This document shows, in pieces, positions 49,201-60,812 of a stretch of DNA of 64,000 bases. Within the stretch, counting starts at the first letter, position 1. Every line of letters starts with the position of its first letter. The position numbers and the translations under genes are program-made. The notes beneath the pieces are model-generated. The model had not been told where the DNA came from, did not search any database, and saw only the letters and a list, made by a program, of their open reading frames with translations. The stretch comes from Owenia fusiformis (lineage: Eukaryota; Annelida; Polychaeta; Sabellida; Oweniidae), in assembly GCA_903813345.2 (NCBI GenBank), contig CAIIXF020000009.1, forward strand, positions 15,279,759 to 15,343,758. Direction: 5' to 3'.

Positions 49201-52200
49201 AAATGGCCACCTTAAGATTTACCCAGAATGCCCAAAAACTAATCAGTTCTTGACGTTGATATGTAGAAACATCCCTGAAAATTTCAGATGAATCCCTCAA
49301 ATAGTTTGGCTGGAAACCTGTAGACAAGTCTTGATAGTGAAGATTTGAGGACGGAAAATCCAAAATGGCCACCTTAAGATTTACCCAGAATGCCCAAAAA
49401 CTAATCAGTTCTTGACGTTGATATGTAGAAACATCCCTGGAAATTTCAGATGAATCCCTCAAATGGTTTGGCTGGAAACCTGTAGACAAGTCTTGAAAGT
49501 GAAGATTTTAGGACAGAAAATCCAAAATGGCCACCTTAAGATTTACCCAGAATGCCAAAAAACTAATCAGTTCTTGACGTTGATATGTAGAAACATCCCT
49601 GAAAATTTCAGATGAATCCCTCAAATGGTTTGGCTGGAAACCTGTAGACAAGTCTTGAAAGTGAAGATTTTAGGACAGAAAATCCAAAATGACCACCTTA
49701 AGATTTACCCAGAATGCCCAAAAACTAATCAGTTCTTGACGTTGATATGTAGAAACATCCCTGAAAATTTCAGATGAATCCCTCAAATGGTTTGGCTGGA
49801 AACCTGTAGACAAGCTGAAAAGTGAGACGCCGCCCGCCCGCCCGCCCGCCCGCCCGTCAAGCTGACTACAATATCGTACCTTTTGTTAGGTACGATAATA
49901 AAAATGACATAGAGTCATTCAACAGGTGGAAGGTTCCTGAGAATATTGGACACTCCTTTTTAAGCATCAAAGATTGAAAAGTTATTGCTGTCTACTAAAG
50001 AAATAAGCGTGGACTTACATGGGAAAGTTAAGTTGCATACACTTGTCAACATCAACACTTCTTTGTTTCTGATGGGGCTGTAATAAACATACATCTGTTA
50101 AATGTTTTCATTTACATCACTGCAGATCTAGAAGGTAAGAAGGGGGCCCAAATTCTGCCCAAAAAGATCAATTTTTGAGGCTCTACAAAATGTCCAGAAA
50201 TTGTCCAGAATTTTCTGGGCCCACAAAGAGGGGGGAACCAGGCCCCACCCCCTGGATCCGCCAGTGTACATGCCACACACTTTAAGAATCTGTTTTCACC
50301 CTGTTAAAATGTTCATGCATAAGACCTCGCATTGACTTGGTAGATGAGACAGCTTCCTTAAAATCGAAATGACCAGAAATAATGATGACAGGTGAAATAG
50401 ATAATATAATTTGTTTGACATAAATATTGATCAATGAAAATAGCAGTTTTAATTTGGACCACCAACATTGACTGACAAACACCTTGCCAATCCAACAGGC
50501 TCATCATGTGAGCCAAACATTGCATTCTTTATGAAAAATGCCAGGTGTTTTGAATTGAATGGCCTTTTAGAAATTCTTATTAGCCTATAGGACCAAATCC
50601 AGTATCTAACTTCAGTATCTAATTTCTCAAGACCAAAAAATAGATGAATGAAGTGGGGGGGGGCTTCTCTATATTCCTAATTCACTTCGTTTGGTGGGAT
50701 AAAAACACAGAATGCATTATAATATTGTTTCAAACATCAAGTGTTTGTTTAGAATTCAATAATATATACCGTGCATATGTAAGCCACTGTGACATCTCTC
50801 ATATCTTTCAATGACTGGTCATCCTTGCCTCCAACGTCACTATCTGTTGTCACATCTACAACTTCTGTCACATCACTTTGATGATCTTTCCCTCTACTAA
50901 CAGTGACAACTTCATCTTCACATTTCACTGAATTGCTTGAACTTTGTTCTTTTCCTTGTAAAGAATCAGCTTTTATTTCAATTTCATGGTCAGCTTTTGT
51001 AGAAATAGTTTGTTCTTTTTGTTTCTGTTCAGAACATGTATTTATTTGACTGTCTTCACAGTATATTGGCACATACTGTACATGGAGACCAGGGTCTGTG
51101 AATGGGCCATGGCGCAGCTCTTTCTTTACTGCAATAAACATAAAAAATGTATTTACTGAATCTAAGATTTGGCAATGCCTTTGCCACTGTAGCAAAGCAC
51201 ATCCTGTTTTTAAATAAGCATCACAGATAAAGGAGAAATTGCCAAATATCATGCTTAGGAATTCATGATGTGAATTATTTGAAGCATTTATAAAGAAATT
51301 ATTTTAGATTTTTGTCTGTAGTACAGGCAACTATTTTAATTAATAATTAATTATTACATAGGGCTGTTGTGATGGCTATCTTGGAAACTCAAAATGACAG
51401 CCCAAAGTGTATTTCTTTGTATTCAAACTGTGTGACATTTTAGGATAAGAAGGTTCTGACAGTTTTGAGTTTATTTTTTGGATGGTTTTTAGTTGGGCAA
51501 AAGAAGTTGAGCTTCTTTAATACATGTTTATTAATTATACAGTATTTGTCCTTTTTAGCTCACATGGTGAGCTATTGAGATCACTCACTTGTTATTCTTA
51601 GCTTATCTCTTTTACACTATGATAAAGTAACCTCTTTATGTTCTGTACTGACCTATGTCCATGTGAGCAATTGGTGCAAAACCTCTAGACTCTGTAATGA
51701 TCTTCTCCTATAATATAAGAAAATCTAAAATTTACATCCCGTCCCTCTTAGCTATCCTAAAATATCTCACTCACATAGTTTTGTAGTTCACTTTTGAGAA
51801 TACTGAATCAAAAATAAAATATATAAAAATGAAATTCTATAGTCAATTTTAAACAGAACCTTATCAATTTCTGTAAAATAAAATGAGGCAAAAGAAATAG
51901 CTTGGGCCTGGAGTGGCATAATTTCCCAGGATGACCTATTTTGATCCTCATACAAGAATTAGTTCAGACAATAGAGATCATAGTATCACCCGCTGAAACA
52001 AAAAGGAGACACAAATCTCGCAATAACATACCACATCTGGAGGTCCATGAAATGTAAAGTTGGGAACTTTCATGTCAGCAAGAGAGAGGCACATTCCCAG
52101 AAGTCCCCCAAGGTTTTCCCAGCTCTTGTATGTGATGAACGCATGTTCAATACGGGACACTTTCAGACTGAAAATAATGAATTTACCCAGGTGGTTAATA

Positions 52201-55200
52201 TTCTCATGTGTTTTATTACTTATGAATATAAAATATTCATATTTCTGACATGAAGTTAAGAAAAATAAGTATAAATATCTCAAAATACAGATTTTGTAAA
52301 AGTCTTTAGGTGACACATTTCTCCTTCAGTTTTATGTATCAGAACATGTGAGCTTTAAAGTATAACAAATTAATGTTACAGACTTATATGTTACAGTTCC
52401 TTTTTCATCCAGATTAAAATGACCATATAAAGTGATATGGTAAAACCTAATAATCTAATAATCCGATTGATGTTTAATCATTTACTGCACTTAAGTTGAA
52501 GATTAGATATTGTTCTGATGTAAAATGTGGAATGTATACTCAAGAAAAATACCACTTGTCAAAAATAAAGCTGACCAAATTTGTGTACTTTAACATTACT
52601 GATTCTTTTCCCTCTGGTTGTACAATTCTCTAATGTCTGTAATGTATCAGAAAAACCTTTCAGTGAAAGCGCATTATCAGTTTAAGGGATGCTGATATAA
52701 ATAATAAGTATAAGTAAAAGTATACTCATAATTTTACTTACTTTTTGTATTCATAACAAATCCGCTGGGTTGATTCTCCACAGTTAAATAAATATCTGAA
52801 AATATAAAACATGTAATAATTCAAAGATAAAAGATAACCATCCATATTTATATATATTTTATATAGGAGTGGTAAGGACTAGTTTTATCTAGATGTGAGA
52901 AAGTTATTTTTATTGTCCCAAGAATACTACACGTAAGTGAAAATAACAATTCTCTGACATATAACTGGGTCCCTAGTCACCTTGGTACTTTTGGTAATGA
53001 TCTTGCAGATATATGCCAAGAAAGCAGCAGAGGAAGCAGCGTCCCTGCAAGACACCACTACAACACAAAGTAAGGAAGAATCCTACAGGGGCACCAGAAG
53101 AACTGCATTAGTTAAATGGCAGAAAACATATGAGAGCTCTTCCAAGGTAAAACACACCCAGGAAGTTATTGACACTGTAGGTACCAACAACAACTTACTT
53201 GAAAACAGAAGAGGTGACTTCTGTAAAATCAAATCTGAACAGTCACATTGCGAAAATAAGACCTGTTATTATTTCCATGCCGTGATACTTGTTCTATCAT
53301 TGGTCAATTAGATACCATGTGACTAAAAATATAAAGAGGTATTCCAGGTCTCCCTGCTTAGAAAACATGTGAAGAGTGTATTCACCGGCAGTGACATCAT
53401 TTTTAGTGAATACCACTATATATTCAATTATAAAATGATGTCACATCACTTAATTCCGGGGAATTTAGTAAAAAGTATTTTCATCCGATATGATAGACGG
53501 TAAAGTTGTATCAGGAAGTCCTCCCAAGAAAAGTCAACGTGTAATAATGACAGAAATGATTATATATGTCAGTATATAGAGTCCATTTCACTGTTTAATT
53601 GCGTCAATAAAACCTAAAAATTAAGAAATCAAAATATCATTATGCAATAATATATGGAAAAATATATTCCTATTGTACATGAATGACATTTGTATATCTT
53701 GGATTGCTTCTAGTGGCTTATAAACTGTGTGGCCTCTTATATTTGGATGCTTCTCTGCCATGTTATTTTCAATAAGATTAACATGGCTGAAATTCTTCAA
53801 ATTACAAGAGGGCACAGGCTTATTGCACAAAAAACTAAAAAATCTGAAATACACAAATGCCATTCATGTACAATATGAATATACTTTTCCATATATTATT
53901 GCATAGTGGTCTCCCGATTTCTTATTTTTGGGGTTCTACTGACGCAATAAAACAGTGAAATGGACTCTAGGCTACATCAAGCAGATTTCTCATATTTTTT
54001 AGTTTTTTAGTCAAAGTCAAGTTAAGTTTTCTTGGGAATATTGTGCTGAGATACGTCCAGAATGAACCAGACGAGGGTCTGATTTTGAAAATTTTCTGGG
54101 AGTATGACCTCCGACCCCCCTAGATTGCGCTTTGTGTGCGGTACGCTTCACGCAAAACCCATCCATACCCAAAAGTCACCCCCTCCCTTAGCAAATCCTT
54201 CTGACGCCCCTGTAAGTAGATTCAATTTTTCTTCCTGACCATACTGCCTTCACTTGTCATGTTTGGCTGATTTCATAATGTAACCTAGGGTGCCGGAGGA
54301 CGTAGAACATACTGGTAAGTAGATATGGGGTAATAGCATATCATTTTCTTATTTTTGTAAATAAAACTTCTAAATGGAATATTTACTCCGACTTAAGGTC
54401 TCATGGAAGTTAACAGGAAATGACTAAACAAAAAATGACAAAGCCATGCTGGATTTTGAAAATTTTTTGAACCAAGATAACAGAGTTCTGTTTGGACCTC
54501 CAGTCAGTCTAACTAGTTCCACATATCATTTACATGACCGGGAACACAGTTGAAATGGTCAGAATGACCATAAACATGATAGAATAACCTTTTCAGCCCT
54601 CTGAAAATGTGACTAAAAAATAGCTAAGAGTAGGTGCTCAGGAAAGGTCACTGAACAGAATATTTTGACTTTTTCAGAAAATGTGCCCAATATATTGCTC
54701 TAAATGATACAATTCAAAAAAAATTGATATCATTCTTAGAAAAAGAAAAAATTGAAAAAAACTGAATTGAAAATCGATCTATTTTCCTTTTTACTACAGC
54801 CATTATTGTTTCAGACGATTTTTTAAAATTTCAAAGATTGTGTCATTTAGAGCAATATATTGGACACATTTTCTGAAAAAATCAAAAGATTCTGTTCATT
54901 GACCTTTCCTGAGCACCTACTTTTAGCTATTTTTCAGTCACATTTTCAGAGGGCTAAAAAGGTTATTTTATCATGTTTATGGTCATTCTGACCATTTCAA
55001 TTGTGTTCCTGGTCATGTAAATGATATTTGGAACTAGTTAAACTGACTGGAGGTCCAAACAGAACTCTGTTATCTTGGTTCAAAAAATTTTCAAAATCAA
55101 GCATGGCTTTGTCATTTTTTGTTTTGTCATTTCCTGTTAACTTTCATGAGACCTTAAGATTTGATAGATACACAACATTGAATCGCAGCTTGCCTTATGT

Positions 55201-55514
55201 ATTCACAATTACCTAGTGTGTGGCGTAATGACCAGGAGTGATCGAGGATTACCCCGTGTCCCATTTCCAAGTACTAATAATTCAATGTGACTAGGTGGAG
55301 GAAACGCTCCTCTTTTCTTCTTATAGTTCACATGTTTCAGGCTAATGTTTTTGAGAGCTGCAGTTTCTGACTTTTTTTCTTCCGACTTTTTCATACTGAT
55401 CAATAACTCTTGCAAACGTCTTGTTGGGTGTGATTTTGAATTCTTCGAATATAGCCTATATAGGTGAGGCCTTGTCCGCACAATATATGAGCTCAAAATT
55501 CCATAAATATTCAT
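40213..55514 (-). CDS. ELAC2: Zinc phosphodiesterase ELAC2 (long-form tRNase Z), complete
   Basis: Removes 3' trailers from pre-tRNA in nucleus and mitochondria. Exons: 55514-55213, 52795-52742, 52167-52032, 51707-51653, 51128-50770, 50077-50019, 48099-47987, 47551-47395, 47161-47002, 46472-46396, 46200-45985, 43448-43310, 43091-42943, 42476-42386, 42130-42010, 41819-41741, 41146-41002 and 40479-40213. All 18 join in frame: 892 residues against 826 in human. Motifs: YLFNCGE and the [11 protein letters not shown] exosite region in the amino half; [20 protein letters not shown] (H602, H604, D606, H607); H697; SGDT (D719); HEAT (H738); HFSQRY (H777); and a charged C-terminal [10 protein letters not shown] tail. 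The first in-frame ATG (55514) starts a Lys/Arg-rich, acid-poor presequence ([16 protein letters not shown]); Met41 could start a nuclear form. Exon 5 adds a Ser/Glu/Asp-rich insert. Confidence 0.95.
44190..45765 (+). mobile_element. 5'-inverted (twin-primed) LINE, L1/Tx1-like, in ELAC2 intron 11
   Basis: Forward part (45224-45765): encodes [18 protein letters not shown], then a [15 protein letters not shown] zinc finger typical of the C-terminus of LINE reverse transcriptase proteins, a stop at 45655 and an A-rich tail. Upstream part (44190-45223) lies on the opposite strand: it encodes the post-RT region ([28 protein letters not shown]) and ends at the same [12 protein letters not shown]. 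The two parts share a 37-bp overlap. AACTTTAAGGTAT flanks the whole (44177-44189 and 45766-45778). The RT domain itself is absent. The element lies within the intron 43449-45984. Confidence 0.9.
45811..45945. repeat. Small inverted repeat
   Basis: ATCCTATGATTTT...TTTTTATC on the left mirrors GATAAAAATGG...AAAATCATAGGAT on the right. It lies between the LINE and ELAC2 exon 11 and is probably a small MITE. No target duplication was resolved. Confidence 0.45.
47626..47785 (+). mobile_element. 5' fragment of a TATCGCACTTT hairpin-ended element
   Basis: Starts with TATCGCACTTTCAAGA and continues with AAAATGGCCACC, CCCAGCATGCCCAAAACCTAATCAGATCTTGG and GGTCTTGCATCTATAA, as at 21361. It stops after one unit, and the 3' hairpin is missing. 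It lies in ELAC2 intron 7. Confidence 0.65.
48310..49897 (+). mobile_element. Hairpin-ended element, TATCGTACCT subfamily, with ~160-bp satellite
   Basis: About six units (TTAGGACRGAAAATCCAAAATGGCCACC..CAGTTCTTGACGTTGATATG) precede a perfect CCCG tract (49829-49857) and the hairpin TATCGTACCT/AGGTACGATA with a 6-base loop (49872-49897). I could not find the expected TATCGTACCT copy at the left end, so the 5' end is probably eroded. The array is interrupted by the palindromic element at 48603. It lies in ELAC2 intron 6. Confidence 0.75.
48603..49123. mobile_element. Near-perfect 521-bp palindromic element with 5-bp duplication AGATG
   Basis: The arms mirror along their length, from CACTGGTGATTCACTCGATTACGC to GCGTAATCGAGTGGATCACCAGTG, with the centre near 48860. 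AGATG flanks both sides (48598-48602 and 49124-49128). The surrounding satellite consensus TTCAGATGAATCCCTC has one AGATG, so the empty site is known. A diverged relative is at 25855. No coding capacity. Confidence 0.9.
52955..53190 (+). pseudogene. Fragment of a LINE RNase H domain
   Basis: At 52958-53015, [17 protein letters not shown] matches the C-terminal RNase H signature WVPxHxGxxGNxxAD of I/Jockey-type LINEs. After a one-base shift it continues [11 protein letters not shown] and then [14 protein letters not shown]. No other domain is seen around it. It lies in ELAC2 intron 1. Confidence 0.7.
53579..53967. mobile_element. 389-bp TA-flanked inverted-repeat element
   Basis: GAGTCCATTTCACTGTTTWATTGCGTCA at both ends in inverse orientation. 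The repeat extends about 120 bp, through ATGCAATAATATATGGAAAA and ATTGTACATGAATG. TA on both sides suggests a Tc1/mariner-type MITE. It lies in ELAC2 intron 1. Confidence 0.8.
54393..55157. mobile_element. 765-bp TTAA-flanked hairpin element
   Basis: Almost the entire element is an inverted repeat: TTAAGGTCTCATGGAAGTTAAC...GTTAACTTTCATGAGACCTTAA, with arms of about 340 bp around a ~90-bp centre. The terminal blocks are shared with the short element at 1581-1726. TTAA ends fit piggyBac-type insertion. It lies in ELAC2 intron 1, 55 bp from exon 1. Confidence 0.85.
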
Positions 55515-55721
55515 GAAAACATCAGATAATGATGAAAATTGAGGTAATCCAACAACAGGAAGTTGCACGTTTTGGTACTGCGCATGATCGGGTAAAATCT
55601 ACATCCGGTAGGAACGTGAAAAATTATTTTTCTCTACAGGTTCTAGAATTCCTGTGGAGTTTCTCAAGACTAGTCTGTTATATTCTCACAAGTCAAACAT
55701 AGTTCGTACTTCTACCAATTG
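55515..55721. promoter_or_regulatory. Probable bidirectional ELAC2/DUS1L promoter and DUS1L 5' non-coding exon
   Basis: ELAC2 starts at 55514 on the - strand. A consensus donor GTAAGT at 55722 on the + strand can join to the acceptor at 60812 in front of the DUS1L start, making roughly 55640-55721 a 5'UTR exon. Between the genes lie TGCGCATG (half NRF1-like) and ACATCCGG (ETS-like), with no TATA box. The shared-promoter reading is inference. Confidence 0.5.
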
Positions 55722-55966
55722 GTAAGTAGACAGATTGTCCAAAAATCATATTAGATCTAATTGTTGTTTTTTCACGAAATATGTCTAGAAAAACAAACCT
55801 GAATTTAGATTATCCAAGCATCGTACAAATTCATCGATTTTGGATTAATTCTTGGATTATCCCACATTGTATCATTACCAAGACGAAATTTATCTGGATC
55901 ACGGATCATACGAATTCAGCGAAATCGTCTTCGGGTTTCGGATGGTCGAGTACATGTACCTCACTC

Positions 55967-56520
55967 TAGTGTTGTCACGATTAATCGATACATCGCGATA
56001 TACATCGCCAAAGCTGGTTCTGGCAATGCATCAATGTCTGAAACAAAACATCGATGTTTTTAAAAAATTTAATTTGCTAAAAATCGCCCTTTCTTATCTT
56101 ATTTTGACGCAAATTGCTTACCTTTTCCATTCATTTTCAAATGGTTTCTGATATTCTTTCGCTTTAAAACTGTTTTAGCTAGTCGAAATGAACCATTAAT
56201 CTAAAAAATTACTTTACTTTCATTTCACCGTTACTATGTTCCCGGATGTACCAGCGTACTCTTATTAATTTGTTCTGTTTATCGGTGCATATACATGTCC
56301 ACTCAGCTGTACTACTCAGTTTTAATTTATTCAAATTAATACTACTAACAGCTGGAATCCGATAATAAGGGTTATTTTATTGTTTAGTGCATTAGCGTTC
56401 GGTATTTCAGTGCACTTTTCTCGAACTTTTTCTCGATGTACATCGCGATGTGCATCGATGTTTACTACTGAAAATTGCTGATGCATCGATATACGATTAT
56501 GGCACATTGCGACAACACTA
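55967..56520. mobile_element. hAT-like MITE, 554 bp, 8-bp duplication CCTCACTC
   Basis: Ends TAGTGTTGTC and GACAACACTA fit the YAGNG hAT terminus. CCTCACTC flanks both sides (55959-55966 and 56521-56528). Subterminal ATCGATAC/ATCGCGAT palindromes recur near both ends. A truncated relative is at 601-778. 56529-57710 contains the repeated palindrome at 56751 and a C13 run near 57567, otherwise no feature. Confidence 0.85.
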
Positions 56521-57710
56521 CCTCACTCTCCTAGCAGGGTTAGGAATTTGAATTTTTCATTTTATTCTCCAAAACATGCCAATGAACTAAAGTCAGCACT
56601 ATCAATGGTATGATATACTCTGCCTTTCTTAGTAAGAGCTAAGATTAGATCTAAGATTCCCTATATTTTTAGAATATAGATCCATTGATAGTGTTGACTG
56701 TGCAATGAACCACTGAAGACAGGTTACTGAAAAAAACGGACTATCTCCCATACCGACAATTGTCGGTACTGGAGACTGCCTGAGTGAGTATTTGCTTGGG
56801 TACTGACAATTATCGTCACTTTATCGTCTCCTAGTTGGGCCGACATCCGCTTCTTGGTGCGTTTTTTGTGCCTAGAGATACTTTTTACTTCTTTTTCGGA
56901 CCCAGTTTTTAAATTGTTCTTTTATTTCTTTTTATATCAGTAGCAGCTCAATAAATATTTTGAGCCATCGACGCTATTACAATGATCTGGCTTACCCTCA
57001 AAGGCTGGCTGTCTTACTAATTCATGTTTTCCTGATGTTTTTGCAATTTACAACCACAATCCATTCTGTTTACGAAACGATTTGTCTCTAATAAAACTCC
57101 GCTGAACTGTGATAAGAAATAAAACCTGTTTCGAAAAATATTGAGTGCAACATTGCTTGAGATTATTTTTTATAGTTGGTTGTTTGTCAATTAGGGTTAT
57201 TTCCTGCTAATTGATGATTTGCGATCACCGGATGGATTCTATCTTGTAGTGACGTCACAATTAGGCCATTCAGCATTATATGTTTGATTTTGAGAGATTA
57301 TCTTCTATATTTCATCATGTCTAATATCTTTTCTATATGCATCACACCAATAAGGTGAAATACATGACAACAGTATCCATAAACAAAATTCCTGAATTCT
57401 GATCGCAAAAGGTCAATTAACCAGTCACGATTGCCACTTGTTGTTATTTGAAAATAAAACCTATGAGAGGTTAATTATAAATATAAAGTTACAAACTTTT
57501 TTGTCATGAGTTATTGTTGCCTGTTGATTGGTGATTATAGGGTCGGGTCGGGTCGTGAGACTGCTCCCCCCCCCCCCCATAACCTGAGACTATCATAGTC
57601 TCAGCCATAACCAAGATCCGAAAAAGAAAAGAGCTTTCAAATTGACTTGTAAAACTTGAACTGTAACTCAGTTTAAGGTGTAATTATAGTAAATAGATGC
57701 AAGAGGACTG

Positions 57711-60700
57711 CCCTTAGGAAAAAAAACCATGTTTTTACATGCGTGGCGAAAGAGGGCACATGTTCTTACTTTACTTCACTTTAGTTCGCTTCATTTTGCC
57801 CCATGTGTGGCGTGGCATGTTGTTGTAAAAACAAAAGATGTCACTCTTGATTTTACTCCACTTTTACACGGGGCAAACTGTGGCAGAGCATGAACAATGT
57901 GGCAAAATCATGTAACTCTTGTCTTGGTTCTACATGACTCCGCCATGTTTTTCCCACTGTGTTTAAGTATGGGGAATCGTGGTTACATGAATTAACATGA
58001 CTTACTTATGCTCCTTAATTCACCTGGTTAGATGGGGTTTTTTCATTCTATTTTTATTATTTTACATTTCTGACAGTTTTTTAGCATTAAGGAGGCCTAA
58101 CCAAATAAACTATGAAAAGGCAGATTTTCTTTTGGAAACCAACTTCTCGAGTTAATCATATTTTCATATTCTAAAACTGCATCCATGAACCTGTAGTTAA
58201 AGCTGTATATAGTAGAAAAATTGAACCTGTAGTTGAAAGTTTTACAAGTAATTGAACCTATAGTTGAACCTGTAGTTGAGAGTTTTACATGTAATTGAAT
58301 TAAACCTATAGTTGAACCTGTAGTTGAGAGTTTAACATGTAATTGAATTGAAACTATAGTTAAACCCGTAGTTGAGAGTTTTACATGTTATTGAATTGAA
58401 ACTATAGTTGAACCCGTAGTTGAGAGTTTAACATGTAATTGAATTGAAACTATAGTTAAACCTGTAGTTGAGAGTTTTACATGTTATTCAATGAACCTAT
58501 AGTTGAACCCTTAGTTGAGAGTTTAACATGTAATTGAATTGAAACTATAGTTGAACCCGTAGTTGAGAGTTTAACATGTAATTGAATTGAAACTATAGTT
58601 AAACCCGTAGTTGAGAGTTTTACATGTTATTCAATGAACCTATAGTTGAACCCGTAGTTGAGATTTTTACATGTAATTGAATATAACCTATGGTTGAATC
58701 TTAGATTTCAAACTACGGGTTCGAGTATAGGTTCAATTTTCAACTAAACTGACAAACTACAGGTTCAACTATAGGTTCATTGAATAACATGTAAAACTCT
58801 CAACTACGGGTTCAACTATAGGTTCTATACAACTATAGGTTCTATTCAATTAAATGTAAAACTCTAAACTACGGGTTCAACTATAGGTTCTATTTTCAAC
58901 TAAACTGACAAACTATAGGTTCAATTATAGGTTCATTGAATAACATGTAAAACTCCCAACTACGGGTTTAACTATAGTTTCAATTCAATTACATGTTAAA
59001 CTCTCAACTACGGGTTCAACTATAGGTTCTATTCAATTACATGTAAAAATCTCAACTACGGGTTCAACTATAGGTTCATTGAATAACATGTAAAACTCTC
59101 AACTATGGGTTCAACTATAGGTTCTATTCAGTTAAATGTAAAACTCTAAACTACGAGTTCATCTATAGGTTCTATTTTCAACTAAACTGACAAACTATAG
59201 GTTCAATTATAGGTTCATTGAATAACATGTAAAACTCTCAACTACGGGTTCAACTATAGGTTCTATTCAATTAAATGTAAAACTCTAAACTACGGGTTCA
59301 AATATAGGATCTATTTTCAACTAAACTGACAAACTATAGGTTCAATTATAGATTCATTGAATAACATGTAAAACTCTCATCTCCGGGTTCAACTATAGTT
59401 TCAATTCAATTACATGTTAAACTCTCAACTACGGGTTCAACTATAGGTTCTATTCAATTACATGTAAAAATCTCAACTACGGGTTCAACTATTGGTTCAT
59501 TGAATAACATGTAAAACTCTCAACTACGGGTTCAACTATAGGTTCTATTCAGTTAAATGTAAAACTCTAAACTACGGGTTCAACTATAGCTTCTATTTTC
59601 AACTAAACTGACAAACTATAGGTTCAATTATAGGTTCATTGAATAACATGTAAAACTCTCAACTACGGGTTCAACTATAGGTTCTATTCAATTAAATGTA
59701 AAACTCTAAACTACCATGAGGGGTTCAACTATAGGTTCTATTTTCAACTAAACTGACAAACTATAGGTTCATTATAGGTTCATTGAATAACATGTAAAAC
59801 TCTCAACTATGGGTTTAACTATAGTTTCAATTTAATTACATGTAAAAATCTCAACTACGGGTTCAACCATAGGTTCTATTCAATTACATGTAAAAATCTC
59901 AACTACGGATTCAACCATAGGTTCTATTCAATTACATGTAAAAATCTCAACTACGGGTTCAACTATAGGTTCATTGAATAACATGTAAAACTCTCAACTA
60001 CGGGTTTAACTATAGTTTCAATTCAATTACATGTTAAACTCTCAACTACGGGTTCAACTATAGGTTCTTTTTAATTACATGTTAAACTCTCAACTACGGG
60101 TTCAACTATAGGTTCTATTCAATTACATGTTAAACTTTCAACTACGGGTTCAACTATAGGTTCAATTCAATTACATGTAAAACTCTCAACTACAGGTTCA
60201 ACTATAGGTTCAATTACTTATAAAACTTTCAACTACAGGTTCAATTTTCTACTATATACAGCTTTAACTACAGGTTCATGGATGCAGTTTTAGAATATGA
60301 AAATATGATTAACTCGAGAAGTTGGTTTCCAAAAGAAAATCTGCCTTTTCATAGTTTATTTGGTTAGGCCTCCTTAATGCTAAAAAACTGTCAGAAATGT
60401 AAAATAATAAAAATAGAATGAAAAAAACCCATCTAACCAGGTGAATTAAGGAGCATAAGTAAGTCATGTTAATTCATGTAACCACGATTCCCCATACTTA
60501 AACACAGTGGGAAAAACATGGCGGAGTCATGTAGAACCAAGACAAGAGTTACATGATTTTGCCACATTGTTCATGCTCTGCCACAGTTTGCCCCGTGTAA
60601 AAGTGGAGTAAAATCAAGAGTGCCATCTCTTGTTTTTACAACAACATGCCACGCCACACATGGGGCAAAATGAAGCGAACTAAAGTGAAGTAAAGTAAGA

Positions 60701-60752
60701 ACATGTGCCCTCTTTCGCCACGCATGTAAAAACATGGTTTTTTTCCTAAGGG
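57711..60752. mobile_element. 3-kb foldback element with minisatellite core
   Basis: Outer arms of about 540 bp (57711-58250 and 60210-60752) are near-perfect inverse copies, from CCCTTAGGAAAAAAAACCATG to CATGGTTTTTTTCCTAAGGG. Inside lie tandem ~45-60-bp units built on GAACCTATAGTTGAACCCGTAGTTGAGAGTTTTACATGTAATT. They run forward to about 58705 and inverse from 58712 to 60240, so the right arm is about three times longer. No reading frame of note. No clear target duplication. It probably lies in the first DUS1L intron. Confidence 0.85.
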
Positions 60753-60812
60753 TGATCCACTGAGATCAGAGCTGAATATTGTTGTATTTCAAAAATGTGT
60801 TTTCCATTTCAG

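Noticed and set aside
55515-55568. Extending ELAC2 18 codons upstream to 55568
   Set aside because: That frame begins at GTG, with no ATG before an upstream stop. The first ATG is at 55514.
57711-60752. CRISPR-like array of repeats
   Set aside because: Eukaryotic DNA; units are contiguous minisatellites without unique spacers, bounded by long inverted repeats.
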